A DNA stretch of 64,000 nt from Cricetomys ansorgei (GCA_026225945.1 JAMJFZ010000881.1:1518501-1582500); one strand, 5' to 3'. Shown: positions 45,540-58,640, numbered from the stretch's first letter. Numbers and translations are program-made. Notes: generated by a model not told the origin, from the sequence alone.

Positions 45540-45745
45540 GGTGTCTCTTAGCACCAAATATTTAACACTGCTTTGAAGTGACACAGAATCCAGATGCTGA
45601 GTGACACCGACTGGTAGGTTCTGACCACACCCGTGCCTACTCCATTGCGTTTCCCTCTGTCCATCGTAGTCATGCCCTTTCCTGCCTTGTATGTCAAAGA
45701 TCCTTTCAGATCATCATACCACTTCCTTCTCACCCTGGACGAAAT
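45540..45745 (-). other. splice-bounded segment, minus strand
   Basis: On the minus strand a strong acceptor (11 T, then CCCCCAG) precedes a 206-base segment that ends at a good donor (ACC|GTAAGT). One frame is open for 65 codons from the acceptor and then stops shortly before the donor, so it cannot be an internal coding exon; it could be a non-coding or 5'/3' UTR exon. No family recognised. Confidence 0.3.
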
Positions 45746-45760
45746 CTGGGGGAAAAAAAA

Positions 45761-48700
45761 AAAGATGGATTTTAGTTCTCTGTTTCTGCAACCAAATTCA
45801 TAAAAACTCAGTTTGGTTAGAGGTTTTTGGGTTGGATGCTGACTTTAGAACCACGTTCTGTGACTAATGGAGAGCAGTTATCTTGGGTCTGAGTTAGTCC
45901 TTGGGAGGAGGAGTGGCCTCTGCTCTAGACATCCTAGACTGAGAAAGAGGAAGGCGTCTGTAAATGGAAATAATGTAAATGCCCTCATGAGAAGCTCAGT
46001 GAGCATAATCGGCTTACAGTGTCTTGCACAGAGGTGAACTCTAGGTGTAAGTCTGATTGTATTCACATGTGAGTGTCGTAATAACATTTCCTGGAAAAGC
46101 TTGAACAAACATCTGTTCACCTTACTTAAGGCCGTGGCATCAAATTAAATAAAAGAACAATTCCATCCTCCTCTAGTTTGGTGAATTTGTCAGATTATAG
46201 GTGTGTTTATAGGAGCATAGACAAAGGGTTATGCATGAGTGACCTTAAAATAGCTATATCACTGCCAAGTCCCAACCAGCAGAGATGACCACGTTCTTAA
46301 AGCCATACAGATAGGGTCCCTTATACTCTAGCAGCTCCTGAGACTAGAAAGAGCTGGATGAAAATTGCCTGCACTTGGGAGTGGGGCACAGGAGAGAAGG
46401 AGTGTCTGAAATCTCTACCTTTCTTATGAAGGAGTATCAGCTGATTCCTCCCGTGGGAGTCCTGTGTGGGCGTTATCACCTGCTTTGAGTAGGAGGATAA
46501 GAAGACAGATTTACAGAACAATGACAGCATCAACTAACAATCAATTAAATAAAACTTGAAAGTTTGATTGTCTTCAAAAGAGGAATTGCTGGGCTTCCCA
46601 AGCAGAAACATTTCATGAGTTATGTTCGGCGGAGACAGAAAAATAGCGCCTGATGCAGGACTTTTATGTGGGAGGAGAAGCCTTGTCTATATCTGGCTAC
46701 CTTGAGCCAGTGAGAGCGAAGGTGACAGGTCCTGCTTCAGGGCCTGAGTCTAAAGGGGGAGGGGGCCATTGTCAGGCTTCTCCATCAGTGATGTCATCTC
46801 CCTTGCCTATGCTGGCTGCTTCACTGCAGCGTTAGAGACAACGTCCCTGTTCTGTTGGGTCTGCACAGCCCTCTGGGTGCTCTGAGGCAGCCCGGTCACT
46901 GGCCCTCACATCACAGAGCCCAGAGTGTCTGAGAGTTTGTTACCATCAACTCTTCTTATTCCCTCCTCTCCATGTCAGTTCCTGGAAGGCCGGCTAGGAG
47001 GTAGGAGTCATACAAGATACTAGTATTTGTGAAAAGTATTTGAAAATCTCATTTGCAGCAGAAAAGAGCTGGGATGTTTAGGTCCAGTGACATGCTGTTC
47101 TGGGCATGCTGAGACCTGCATACATAAATTGGCATCAATTTGCACGCATATCCAGATGTTTGGAGACTTGGCCGCTGGGACAGTTGAGGCCTAGTACTCT
47201 AAGACCATCAGCTAAATCAGTTGTTTAGAAGAATCCCCACGTCCAGCCACACGGTGGGGAAATATGAGAGACAAGAATACATTTGGTGGGCTTATGTGGG
47301 TAATTTATTTTCTAGGATTATTGAAGTTGCATAGTTCATAATAGGAAAAAAAAACATGGAAACATTTTGTGAAATAAGATGAGAAAAAAGAGACACCGGT
47401 TTATGTTTCCAGACTATCAAAAAATATAATTTATTCACTTTTGGCTAAAATTTGACATCTGTGTGAGAAAATGCATCAGGATTCAGGCAGAAAGACGAAC
47501 AGCAGGAAAAGATCTCCACTTGCTATTTTCATGAAACAGCTTTTCAGGGGAAACCATTTCCTTAAGTTTGAAAGTGTCTTCAAGGCAGCAGAGGATGAAG
47601 TATTTTGTAATCTTCCAGAGGGACATTTTATCATCTGAACTTCCAGCCTCAGACCCCATTTCCTGCCTTCTCTCAAGTTAGGCTGGGAAGGTCATTCTGC
47701 TCAGATGTCCCTCTGTGGTTTAAAGGGCAAGTGGCCATTAATACCCATTCATGTTCAAAGTATTACCAAGTTGTGTTCCAGGTGGGAAACGCCACTGAAC
47801 CTTTCAGTCCATTTTACAAATGTGGCGAGTTCTCGGGGGTTACCTTGATCAGACAGTAACTTCAATGCCAACTTTTAGCTTTGGATTTTAAATCTTCTGG
47901 GATCGACAGGATGCCTGCAAATGCCCTATTCCACACACATGAAGGCTACTTCTCCAGGCCAACCTGGAATAATTCGATGGCATTACCTCGCTTAGTTGGT
48001 CCTGTGAAGGGTGCTCTGGAGGACTAGAAATAGCAAATTCACTCACATGGTTAAGCACGTACAGAGGGAGTGGTTCCTTCGTTCATTCGCGTCCCCTCTA
48101 GAACTCACTGACATTTAAGAGTCTTAGTGTTAACAGAGGGTGGGAAGAAACCAGCTAAAGCCAAATTAGAATTCTGTAATTCAGCCTGGCCATCTTCCTA
48201 TTACCTTGTATTTTTGTGGTCGCTTCTTTTAAAGTATTTAAACTACACTCTGAGCACTAACTAAAGAATACCCTGATTTCCTCTGCAAATACTTTAAAAG
48301 AAATAGTAAGACAACAATCTTCTTTTAGGAGCAAACAGTAACAATCAAGATGGCTGGCTGCCTGGGGTGTCCGGGGAGTCCGAGGCCCTCATCCACAGAG
48401 CGCCCCCTGCAACTTGTTCTTTCTGCTGTTTACAGAAGAGCAGCTTGTCCTCACATCAGGGTTTGCTTCCTGGTATTGAAAAAAGAAAGTCTGAAGTTGT
48501 GTTCTGGACTTCCACAGTCAGAGCCTTAAATATCACAAGTCGTTTTCGAAGTATTAAATGTTTCCTTGTTTTACCTTAGCTCTTTGGGGTGACTGCTTCC
48601 GAGCCAGCTTTCAGGGCAAGCTGTGAGACGTAGTGTACTCAGATTGGACTATGTCCAGGAGGGCTTCTGCCCTGTGAAAACCTGTGCTCTTTCCTCTGGG

Positions 48701-49042
48701 GCTGCTGCATTGCCTGGTGGGACTGACAGTTGTTTCCTCTGTGGACTCTTACCCGGCTGCTAAGAGTAAGGAAAGCACTTAAGGAAGATGGAGAGTGATT
48801 CTGACATTTCACCCAGCTGTTGATTAACAGCTAAGACACTATAAATAACAATGTTTCATCACAGCTTTAAAATGGCAATATAAATACAAGGCCTGACCTT
48901 TGGAGAAAGGAGAAACACTTTGACCTTTGCAGTGTGTCATTCTTAACTTTTATCCAAGAGGCAAACCTTAGTTTGCTATGTGTTGTGAGCGGTGGCTCTG
49001 GTCCACTGTAACTATCTTTCAGGTTATCTACATAAAAATACC
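45761..49042. other. unique sequence, no gene supported
   Basis: Over 3 kb with no repeat family I can name. A G/C-richer part at 46600-46930 has a CRE-like 'tgatgtcatc' near 46788. Frames are short and unsupported. Confidence 0.4.
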
Positions 49043-49235
49043 ACAGGTCAAGTAAGATGACTTAACAGGTAAAAGTACTTGCTGTGCAAACCCATTGACC
49101 TGAGTTTGAGCCTCACATAAAGACGGAAAGAGAGAAATGACTCTACAAGTGGCCCACTGGCCTCTTCACATGGCATGGTTCACGTGCCTGCAGACATTAT
49201 GCAGATAAGAGCACACATGCAAGCAAATAATAAAC
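49043..49235 (+). mobile_element. RSINE1-like SINE
   Basis: 'aagtaagatgacttaacagg', 'aaaagtacttgctgtgcaaa', 'gacctgagtttgagcctcac', 'cactggcctcttcacatggc', then a degenerate CA/ATAA tail. Nearly full length but diverged. Confidence 0.7.
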
Positions 49236-50202
49236 ATGAACAAGACTACCACAGTGTAATCTTTGTAGCAACACAATTTAAACACAACCATGCATCAAGT
49301 AGCCTGGATTAAACTGTTTGGTATCTCCTAAGAGCCACGTCAAATGTGCTGAGAAAAGTTGTTTTGATTTGGAAAGCATCAGACATATAATTTATCTGGT
49401 AGAAGACTAATTAAATGATTCATTGTGCACTGTACATCTAAGACAGCTCGCTGTGATCCAGCTCTAGAGTGCATCCCTCTGACAATTTTAGACATCTTAA
49501 GAAAATAAAAATAAATGAAACCTTGCACAGCTTCTTAACTCTCTTCACCTATTCTTGGCCAATGAATACCAGACTTTGATGATGTCCAGGTCTCTATCTA
49601 GAACCATATTCATGAAAATTGATGAAAAGGGTGCTGAATTTTCTTATGTTCCAGTCTTTAATGATGCAGTCTTGATGAGATGTGCATTAAAATAATCAAT
49701 TTCACTTATAGAATTACAAAAAATATGGTATAATCATTTTGATGTTCTGCAATATAATGCAATTTAAAATGTGAGCAGAGCCCTTTATTAGTTAACCTAG
49801 CATGATTTATGAACATAGATTTCATATTGAATTTTATTTCCAAAAGAAACCAAAGTTTGGGAAAAATGAAAATATAATCCATTTATGTTATACATAAACG
49901 TTCCCAAAGTGAATCTTTCAAAAACAATATTAGCAGTAAAATGTTATACTATGACTTTGCAATGCTGTCTTTCTTAAGCTCGGTTATAGATGATCATAAT
50001 CCACTACTGATAAACCCAATTTATTTAATTACTTAATCTTATAAAAGAGATTGATTTGTATACCCCTTTGCAAAGTCATTTAGTTACATACATAGCAGAT
50101 AGCTAGTTTGAACACTTTTATTAAAACAACTTTAGGGACTGAGAGTATACGATAGTAGTAGAATGCATGCTTAAATAGGTCAAACCTTAAGTTATGTACC
50201 CA

Positions 50203-50205
<3 letters not shown>
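49236..50205. other. AT-rich unique sequence
   Basis: No repeat family or supported frame. Confidence 0.45.
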
Positions 50206-50254
<49 letters not shown>

Positions 50255-50295
50255 AGGGAGAGAGAGAGGAGAGAGAGAGAGAGAGAAAGAGAAGA
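50206..50295. repeat. (CA)n-(GA)n compound microsatellite
   Basis: 46 bases of CA followed by about 44 bases of GA-type purine repeat. Confidence 0.97.
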
Positions 50296-52920
50296 GAAAG
50301 ATCATTATACTATGTATAGTTCAAATTAATATCTTGTAAAAGAAAGCAGGTTTTTAAGTCAAAGTCCATCTCTTTCTCTACAGCTTGACTAGAAATTGAA
50401 CTGAGTCAACTTTTCGTATGGGAATCCGAGGACAAGCTGTTATCAAGTGTCACCTTTGACCCAGGAAGCACTTTTGTCCATGTGGCTCCACTCCTCCATG
50501 TCCCTTCACGCCCTCAGTGTCTTCATACTTTGTTGCTGCTCTAAATGATGGACCTGAGTGGGCTCTCCAGGCACGTAATGTAAGACAGTCACTTATCACT
50601 AACACAACGTTATTTACCCTTAGCGCCTGTGGTAACGTCTCCACAAAGAAGCCATCATTGCTGTTCAAACATGGCTATTTACTTTGCATTATTACCAGTG
50701 GGCCACCTGTGCTATTAGTTGAAGTGACCCGGTCCTATAGCAAAAGCATCTTTTGAAACCACGAAGGTCAAGTTTAAAAAGTGTGAATAAACGTAGCGGG
50801 CATTTTCAGAATCAATTTTGGAGGAAATGGGTATTGCTGGGAAAAGGAAATTGAAGATGTCTATTACAATCACTGTGTATTCCACTCTGTAAGTAGCCCA
50901 CAGTGAATATTGATTCAAGAAAATGCATTTTTTATTAATCGAGTTAATCCAGACTTCTGCTCACCACAAGGTAACAACTTCTTTTTCTCAGATGGATCTC
51001 TCTTCCCCCTTCCACATCACTATACAATTCTTCCTCAGGAGTGGGAAGGATTAACAAAGGGGATTATTGAATTGCATATGATGGGGATGCATTGTTATTT
51101 AGCTTCATAAGCAGGGAAGCAGATTTTCCCTGGAGCGTGAAGTCCATGTGTCTGGAGAAGGTGGACATCTTGTCTGTAGGCAGGTGCATGGCTCTGATTT
51201 ACCTAGAACAAACGCTGTATGCTGTTGAAGGACAGCCTACTCATTTTCCTTTTGGATTCTAAAACCACAGGCGTCCCACTGTAAACTGCGGTCCCAGAGG
51301 GTTTCAAACCACTCTGCAGAATCAAGCCAGAAGTCAACTGAACTTGGCAACAGTGTGGTCTTTTCTTTGTCTTTCAGATCCTCACAGATGGACCATCTGT
51401 GCTATGATGTCAGTTGTAGGGGGAGGATCTTGTCTTTTTTGTCCTCTTCCAGACCCTGTAATTAGCAGCAGTCATATCCCAATCATGTGCCTTCTGAGAA
51501 AGAGCCGAACCTGTCATATCCTGTCTTTCTTTCTTATCCCTCTGTCCTGTACCATATACTCTAGCTCAGTCCTCAAGGAAGCAACTTCTTTCCTACTGGC
51601 CCTTACACCATCTTATAGTGTTGGACAGGTCGCCCATGTTGTCTTAGGAGATGCTGTGTTCCAGCTGACCTTGGCTTGCTGGATGCTGTGGAATGGGCTC
51701 CCAGGTTGACAGGGCTGTGACTGGCAGGATTTCCCGGAACAACGTGGGCAGCAGGACTGTGAGGAGAAGGTTGCTCTGCAGTGTGGACAGGGCATTTAAA
51801 GTTCTTTTTGCCTTTACTTCAGCCCCATTAGAATCTCCCTTTTCTCATTTTTTTTAAAGAAATGTCTGATTAAATATTTAAATTTTGTACTTATCCTGAA
51901 AATTATTCATTCGAGTTGTCTCAGCCAAAATGCTAGTTTTTTGGAGTTAGACACGATTGAAACATTTGTGTCTGTCTTTCCACATGGAATTACTGTGGGA
52001 GAATAACTGTCTGAAGGAAGGATCAGTGTGTGGCATGCTGAGCTCTAGTTAACTTGCCAAGGTATTTCCTTCAGTTATCGTTCATGTCCTTCCTCCTCCA
52101 TTACACATAGACTACTGTTTTCCTGTAGGTCAATAATGTGATGTTCACCATGTGACAGCCGTTGCAGTGAGCCCTTTAATATTTGTGGCATCATGCGACT
52201 GTCTTAATAGTGTAAGCCAGTGACTGATACTGTCTTCTATATGAGGAAGAAACACTTGGAGAAAAGCCACAAGTTACTGAATGGCACAATGTCTGTCCAA
52301 GCAGCTCATCTGTAGTCTGCTCTCTTAGCAATGATACTCTGCTGTCTCTCTGGTCTCATACTTTCTTTCAGGGTAATTGACTTTCAGTTGTTTAAATGGT
52401 TCCAGGAGGCTTTGTATATGACCTGTCCCAGGACTCTGTGACCCTCTTACATTTGCTAAGTGACTGATGGCACAGGAGCCACTTCTCCACCCATTAAGGC
52501 AGGGTCTTAAATGACCAAGTGCGAAGCAAAAGTTCTTCCTCAAACATAATGCATTAAAAAAACACATGCGCCAGCTCCCCTGATCCCTGCAGACTAACTG
52601 GATTGTAGCTTATTTTCCCCCAGATCATTTTAGACAAGAATCAAAACAGAGAGACAAGAGGTGTATTGATGGACTGAGAAGCGGTTTGCATTGAAGAGAA
52701 AGGAGAAATCAGCTCTACTCTATAATCTTCATTCAAAATCTGAGGCTTTTACCGTGATGGGACGTGGGAGAAGAAAACATTTCAGACTCAAAGGTTAAAA
52801 TTAGCCTTGAGTTCTGAATGACTTGACTGTCCTTACCATATTATTTAGGAAAGACAATAAAGTACTAGTGGATGTTTTGTGATTTCGCAGTAGACACTTG
52901 TTTTATCTGCTAGTTGAGTT
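50296..52920. other. unique sequence, no gene supported
   Basis: A 121-codon plus frame (51344-51709) begins near a pyrimidine-rich AG ('ttttctttgtctttcag' at 51361), but it has no donor and no domain. An overlapping minus frame covers part of it. No repeat family recognised. Confidence 0.4.
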
Positions 52921-52930
52921 CCCCCCCCCC
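52921..52930. repeat. poly(C) run
   Basis: Ten C, then T and three more C. Confidence 0.9.
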
Positions 52931-53135
52931 TCCCGTGTGATAGTTGAAGTTTTCTTGGATGCAATTTCAGGTGTGACTATGGCTCTGAAATTAGTTGTAA
53001 GCAAGGTTTCCCAAACCTGAAAACTGAAAGACCAAGTTTTATCAGAAATTTATACTTAAAGTTTTTTAAAATTTTCTTTGGCACTGTAGTTACTTCCCAT
53101 TGATTAAACTTCAGATTTTTTAAAAAAGTAATATT

Positions 53136-53385
53136 TTCATGTATTTGAGAATTTTAGTCAGTGTATTTTGATCATATTCACTCCTCCCTCAACTCCTCTT
53201 AGATATAATACCATCTCCACAGCCACCAAATTCCCCCTGCATGCCCCCTCCACACACATCTAGCCCAGTTTGTGTTAGAATTCTTTTGAATGTGAACTGT
53301 CCTGGAGCATGGTTGAGATACAGGAGGAGGTGAACACCATGAAAGGAATGTCATCCTGCTTTCCCAGCAGCAATCCAATGATGGT
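53136..53385 (-). mobile_element. rodent L1 fragment, antisense
   Basis: 'tcatgtatttgagaatttta', 'gtgtattttgatcatattca', 'ctcctccctcaactcctctt', 'gtcctggagcatggttgaga' and 'tttcccagcagcaatccaat' follow the antisense order of the same rodent L1 region as 3760-3906. Confidence 0.7.
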
Positions 53386-53389
53386 ATTA

Positions 53390-53597
53390 AAATACGTATT
53401 TTCATGTGTGCAGGTGTTTTGGTTGCATGTATGCACATGCACCATGGGCATGCAAAGCTTGCAGAGGTTCAAAGAGAACTTTGGGTCCCCTGGAATTTGA
53501 GTTCTAGGTGATTGTGAGATGTCTTGTGGTCACTGGGAATTGATTTCAGGTCCTTTGGAAGCATAGTCTTACCTGTGGTACCATCTCTTCAGCCTCA
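53390..53597 (-). mobile_element. B3 SINE
   Basis: Antisense B3: 'gtgtgcaggtgttttggttg', 'tgcaccatgggcatgcaaag', 'gtcccctggaatttgagttc', 'gtcactgggaattgatttca', and head 'ccatctcttcagcctc'. It directly abuts the L1 fragment. Confidence 0.8.
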
Positions 53598-54039
53598 ATT
53601 TCAGAAATATTACAGCCAGTTTCTGAACTCTCTTCACAAATGAGCCTCTCATTGTGGAGTGGGGCCAATTCTTCATTGGACAGTAGTCCATCCGTGACCT
53701 ATCTGTGGGACTCTGTGATGCAGACCCTGATATTAGAACCTGCTGCTGGACTCCTTCAGGTATATCTGCTTTCTAATTGCTAAAGGGTTTGAAGGAAATA
53801 AAGGTTTCAACTTGGGGTAGGGTTAAATGGATATTAATTTGAGATGGAAATACTTAAAATGTTTAACAAATGAAAATCACTGTCATAGTATCAATGAAGG
53901 GGCTTGCTGTCTCAGAAAGCATCTGTGGGCAACACTACCCTCTGCATCCACTTGTAACTATCAGAGCTTCCCAGAGTCTAAAATCCTTTTGACTGTGCTT
54001 GCCAACAGTTCTGCAGGTCAGATAACAAATATTGTGTAT
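53598..54039. other. unique sequence, nothing recognised
   Basis: No repeat or supported frame. Confidence 0.45.
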
Positions 54040-54043
54040 TTGT

Positions 54044-54088
<45 letters not shown>
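54040..54088. repeat. (TG)n microsatellite
   Basis: About 49 bases of TG with one TA near the start. Confidence 0.97.
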
Positions 54089-54090
<2 letters not shown>

Positions 54091-54837
54091 AAATGCATGG
54101 ACAATATAAGATAAAATATAGAGAATATTTGTGATCAAAGAATATTCTTTAACTGTCTTAGGAATGATGTGAGCACATTGCCATTGTACCCTGGAGATCT
54201 TAGTAACCTGTTGACCAGCGCTTTGGTTACTGCATGTACACAAAAGGGTCAGGGGGCCCTGCACACCCACAGTTCCTCAGCATATCAGCCTCCAGGCTTT
54301 GTTCATCTCTCATTACAGATATGAACTGTGGATTCCTTGGCTATAAGTCCTCCTCTTCCTCCTGCTCTTCCTCCTTCTCCTTCAGCGTGATTCAATAATA
54401 CACACTAATTTCTTTAAGATTTTGAAGACACTTTCACATCAATGTGAGTAGGGGCGAGGGTTCCATTCCCATTTACCTGTATCATGAGGTAACTCAGAAG
54501 AATAAAACAAAGATGCATTGTTTTTACAATTAGAAAAACAATAACAATAATGACAGCCAACATCTGTCCACACAGGCACACATTATGTCTACTCTTGCCG
54601 ACTTAACCAGAACATTCCCATAGTGCTCTGAGAGATACTTATCTAAATCAAACTAGCCAGTTCTCTGCCCTTCAGGCAGTGAGTCTAGCAGGACTCCGAG
54701 CAGCCCCACAATCAGTACATGACTGTATTGCCTTCTCACAGGCAACGGGAAGCAACGAATTTCTGAAACAAATGATAGAAACAAAATTTTACAAAGGTCA
54801 ACATTGGTAGAATGATGTAGCAAATTAATAAGGCATT
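54089..54837. other. unique sequence, nothing recognised
   Basis: Includes a short CTT/CCT cluster at about 54347-54383. No supported frame. Confidence 0.45.
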
Positions 54838-55182
54838 GTCTTAGTAGGGGTTTCTATTACTGTGAAGAGACGCCATGACCATAGCAGCTCTTATAAAATA
54901 AAACATTTGACTGGGGCTAGCTGATAGTTCAGAGGTTTAGTCCATTGCCAATATGATGGGAAGCATGCAGCACTTAGGCAGACATAGTGCTGGAGAGGAA
55001 CCGGAGATTTCTACATCTGAATCAGCAGACAGCAGGAAGAGAGAGTGACATTGGCCTGTCTTGAGTTCTGAAACCTCAAAGCCCACCCTCAGTGACACAC
55101 TTCCTCCAACAAGGCCACACCTCCTAATAGTGTCACTCCCTATGGGCCTATGGGAACCATTTTCATTCAAACCACCACAGAA
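54838..55182 (+). mobile_element. abundant rodent dispersed repeat (subfamily B), near full length
   Basis: Begins 'tgtcttagtaggggtttcta', continues 'ctgtgaagagacgccatgac', 'gtttagtccattgccaatat', 'acacttcctccaacaaggcc' and 'tcctaatagtgtcactccct', and ends 'attcaaaccaccaca'. This is a well-known high-copy rodent sequence, related to 25641-26008; I do not assign its database name. Confidence 0.8.
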
Positions 55183-55221
55183 ACCTAGTGATTTTGTAAT
55201 TCAATAATTTCTGGTAAGTTG

Positions 55222-55292
55222 TATGGATTTAGTTCAGTGGTAGAACACTTATTCAGTATGAGACCTTGAATTCTATATACAGCATAGGGGCT
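55222..55292 (+). mobile_element. old ID element
   Basis: 'tatggatttagttcagtggt' and 'agaacacttattcagtatga' are the A-box side of an ID (alanine-tRNA/BC1-derived) SINE; the rest is degraded and the A tail is missing. Diverged, so not a young rat-type ID. Confidence 0.65.
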
Positions 55293-55844
55293 AGGAAGTA
55301 AAATATTAAAAAAGTAAAGGATCTGTTATCTACATCATATAAAGAGATGACACGGTATAAAGATGGAATTAGGTTACCGAGGCTTTCCTGCGTGACTTTC
55401 CCTTCTTCTTTGTTTGCTGATAATAGAGCACAGGCAGGTGAGATTTAGTAGTTGAGTTTATAAACTGCTTTTTTCTTTTCTGCTGCTCATTTGTCTTAGT
55501 TAAGTTGCTTCAGTTCCTGTGCATGCAAAATGGGAATAAATAGCACTTGTTAGAGTCTGTAAGCATTACATGGCATAATGAATAAAGAATTTGGTAATTG
55601 CATTAGTATGTTCTAAGTTTTCAATATTAATCATCATTATCTGTCAGCTGAAAAATAAAATATGTTAATGTTTAAATTAAGGGGAGTTCACACTTTAAGG
55701 TTTACTCTCTCATTTCTTGGACCTGATTTTGCTCCAACTCTTCCTGTGTTCATTTAAATTCCTTTTACTAAAATGCCCTTAAAAAATCTGCAAAGAAAAT
55801 TCTTACATGCTTAGCTGTTAATGGCAATAAAAAGATAAGTTAAC

Positions 55845-56711
55845 ATTACAGTATCTCTCCTCTTGCACAAACTGAACTCCAAATAGATTAAGTACCTCAA
55901 CATAGGACCCAATGCTCTAAAATGGATAAAAGAAGAAGCAAAGAGTACATTTCAACTTATGGATGCATGTCAGGACTTTCTGAAAAGGACACAAGTATAT
56001 GAAGTATACATGTAAGCAATGATTAACAAGTGTGATCTCACGAAACTGTAAAACTTCAATACAGCAAAGCAAATTATCAGTTTAGTAAAGAGTCAGCCCA
56101 CAGAGTGGGAGAAAATATTTGCCAACTACACGTGTAGCAAAGGATCAGTGTCAAGTCTATACAACGAACATAGAATCCTAAAAGAACCACAAGATGTAAA
56201 GAAAGCAGTAACTAGGAACTTCACAAAAGAAGAAACACAAATGCTTAAAAGGCATAACAAAAGGGTTCATTATCCTTCATCATCTTGACCACGCAGCTTA
56301 AACCAACCTTAGATTTCATCTCGGCTCTGACATGACGGCCATCGTCGGGAGCTCTAAGGACAATAAACATGTGGGAAAGCATCACTCTCACAACCTGTTC
56401 GTGGAAGTGCAACTTAGTGCAGCAACTCTGGAAATCATTCTGGAGATTTATTGAAAAACTGAAAATGCATCTCCCACAATGCTCAGCTACCCCACTCCTA
56501 TGCATTTACCCAAAGGACGGTGTGTATGAGTACAGACATGCATGCACATCCAGGTTCACTGCTCTGCTAGTCTCAACAAGTAGGGAGTGGACAATCTCCG
56601 TGTCCACCAGTGGATGGACAGATAAGGAAAATGTCTGCAGAAACAGAATTAATTATATTGGTTCTAAGGAAAATTAAAACATGAAATCTTCAGGCAAATG
56701 AATGAAACTAG

Positions 56712-56759
<48 letters not shown>

Positions 56760-57235
56760 AGTGATGTAACCCAGACCAATGAATACAGATATTGTTCTTT
56801 CTGTCTCATATTTGCATTTCATGTTCAAACCTTTGTGTATTCAATTTAAGAACACGTGGGAAGTAAAGAAATTGGAAACAGCCATTGAACAGGATCTGTA
56901 TTAAGGAAGATGGGGATGGCGGATTGATGCAGCGAATGCAGGGAAGGGGGATAACGGGGTAGAACTAGGGAGATTGCTGAGGAGAGAGGATGGAAGATCT
57001 GTATAAAAGTCATGTGGAAACCCATTGTCTTAAAACTAACTGAAAGCATAGTTGGAAGGAGTGGTAGGACACGTGATTTGAAAGAGATGGAAGGGGAACT
57101 CTGGGGGTTAAAGTTTAGTGTGTGGATGGGAACAGGCAAGAGATGGGTTAATAAGAACCAAGGATGTATAAAAATCCTTCATGGAGACCCACTAATTTGT
57201 TCCATGAATGCAAACATTTAAATTACAAAAAGGAA
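55845..57235 (+). mobile_element. L1 ORF2 3' end and 3' UTR, 5' truncated
   Basis: Plus-strand L1: 'actccaaatagattaagtac', 'gtgggagaaaatatttgcca' (56107), 'ctctggaaatcattctggag' (56424), 'gaatgaaactaggaaaacac' and 'gagtgatgtaacccagacca' follow the order of the ORF2 C-terminus. Stops and indels break every frame, so no intact reverse transcriptase. The A/G-rich 3' UTR follows to about 57235. A CA microsatellite sits inside at 56715-56757. It meets the oppositely oriented L1 at 57262 tail to tail. Confidence 0.85.
56715..56757. repeat. (CA)n microsatellite inside L1
   Basis: 43 bases of CA lie between the L1 blocks 'gaaactaggaaa' and 'ctgagtgatgtaaccc', replacing a few bases of ORF2. Confidence 0.95.
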
Positions 57236-57261
57236 TGTAAAGAAACAATGGATAGTGAAGT

Positions 57262-58640
57262 GGGCATGTGTCGACTTCTTTCAGCTCTAGGACACCCTCT
57301 GGTCCTAGGACCCCATGCTGGCCCTGTTCATGCTGCCTTGGTCCAGGTGAGCTCATGTGTGCATGGATCCTATTGATTTAGTGTGCCTTGTTTCCTTGCT
57401 GTCCTCCATCGCTTCTGGCTCATATTCTTTCCACTTTCTCTTGTAGAGGGTCCTGTGAGTCCTAAGGGGAGGAATTTGATGGACACATCCCATTTAGCGC
57501 TGTGCGTTCTGAAGTCACTATATTTGCTTTCGTCTGCTGCAGGAGGAAGCTTCTCTAATGTTGGCTGAATAAGGCACTGATCTATGAGTTTATCAGGATA
57601 CCACGAAAAGTTATTTTGTGGGTTTGTTTGGGGGTTCCCATGGTACCTTTTGGGGGTACCCATGGTACCCTTTTAGCCAAACACTCAATTAGATGTAACC
57701 CAGTACTGGGACTGGAAGCTTCATCTGGTGACAGGAGATGTCCAGATGGGGCTCTGTCTCCCCTATTACTTGGTAATTTCATGTAGATCACTTTCATAAT
57801 GTCTATATTTTAGGGAGCTTCTATGTATTAGGTGTCCCTACTACCCATCAAATGATCCTTAATTTTAGCTATTTTTCCCTGTATTCCCTCTCTCATGCTA
57901 CTTGTCCTTCCTCCTTCCCACCTGATCCTCCTGTTCCAGTCTCCTCCCAATGGATCCATAATTATCTATTCTATTTCCCTTCCTAGGAAGAGCTATCTTG
58001 CCCCTTGTCCCGTACTCCCTGTAGAACCTCTGTGGTTCTATGGATTGTAGCTTGGTTATCATTGACTTAACAGCTAATACCCACATCTAACAAATATATA
58101 TCATATTTGTCTTTCTGGGTCTGGATTACCTCTTTCAGGATGATTTTTTTTTCTAGTTCCATTCATTTATCTGTGAATTTCATTCTTTTTAATGGTTGAG
58201 TAAACTATAGTCTGTAATGTACCACATTTTCTTTATCCATTCACCTGTTAAGGGGCATATATGTGTTTTCAATTTCTGTCTATTGGGAATGGAACAGCAA
58301 TAAAAATGGTTGAGCAAGTGTCTCTTTGGTAGGTTGGAGCATCCTTTAGGTATATGCTCAAGAATGGCATAGCTGGATCTTGATGCAGCTTGATTTCCCT
58401 CTTCCTGAGAAACTGCCGTAGTGATTTCCACTGTGTCTGCACAAGTTAGTCCCACCAGCAGTGAATGAGACTTCCTCTTGCTCTACATGTTCACCCAGCA
58501 TGAGCTGTCACTTGTTATATTGATTTTCTGATTCTTATAGGTGTAAGATTAAATCTCAATGTACTTTTGATTGCATTTCCCTGATGATTGTGGATGTTGA
58601 AAATTTCTTTAAGTACTTTTCAGGCATTTGTGTTTCTATC
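57262..58640 (-). mobile_element. L1 (Lx-type) ORF2 3' end and 3' UTR, antisense
   Basis: Minus-strand L1. The 3' UTR lies on the left ('tctgctgcaggaggaagctt' at 57535, 'ggcactgatctatgagttta'), and ORF2 on the right ('tttctagttccattcattta' at 58150, 'cttgatttccctcttcctga', 'tttgattgcatttccctgat' at 58566). Frames are broken throughout. It shares its 3' UTR type with 30160-31225. Confidence 0.85.

Noticed and set aside
51344..51709. 121-codon plus-strand frame near a pyrimidine-AG site
   Set aside because: No donor at its end, no domain, and a minus frame overlaps the 3' part.
55421..55440. 11-base possible microexon between a strong pyrimidine tract and GTGAGA
   Set aside because: Too short to judge; acceptor and donor motifs this close occur by chance.
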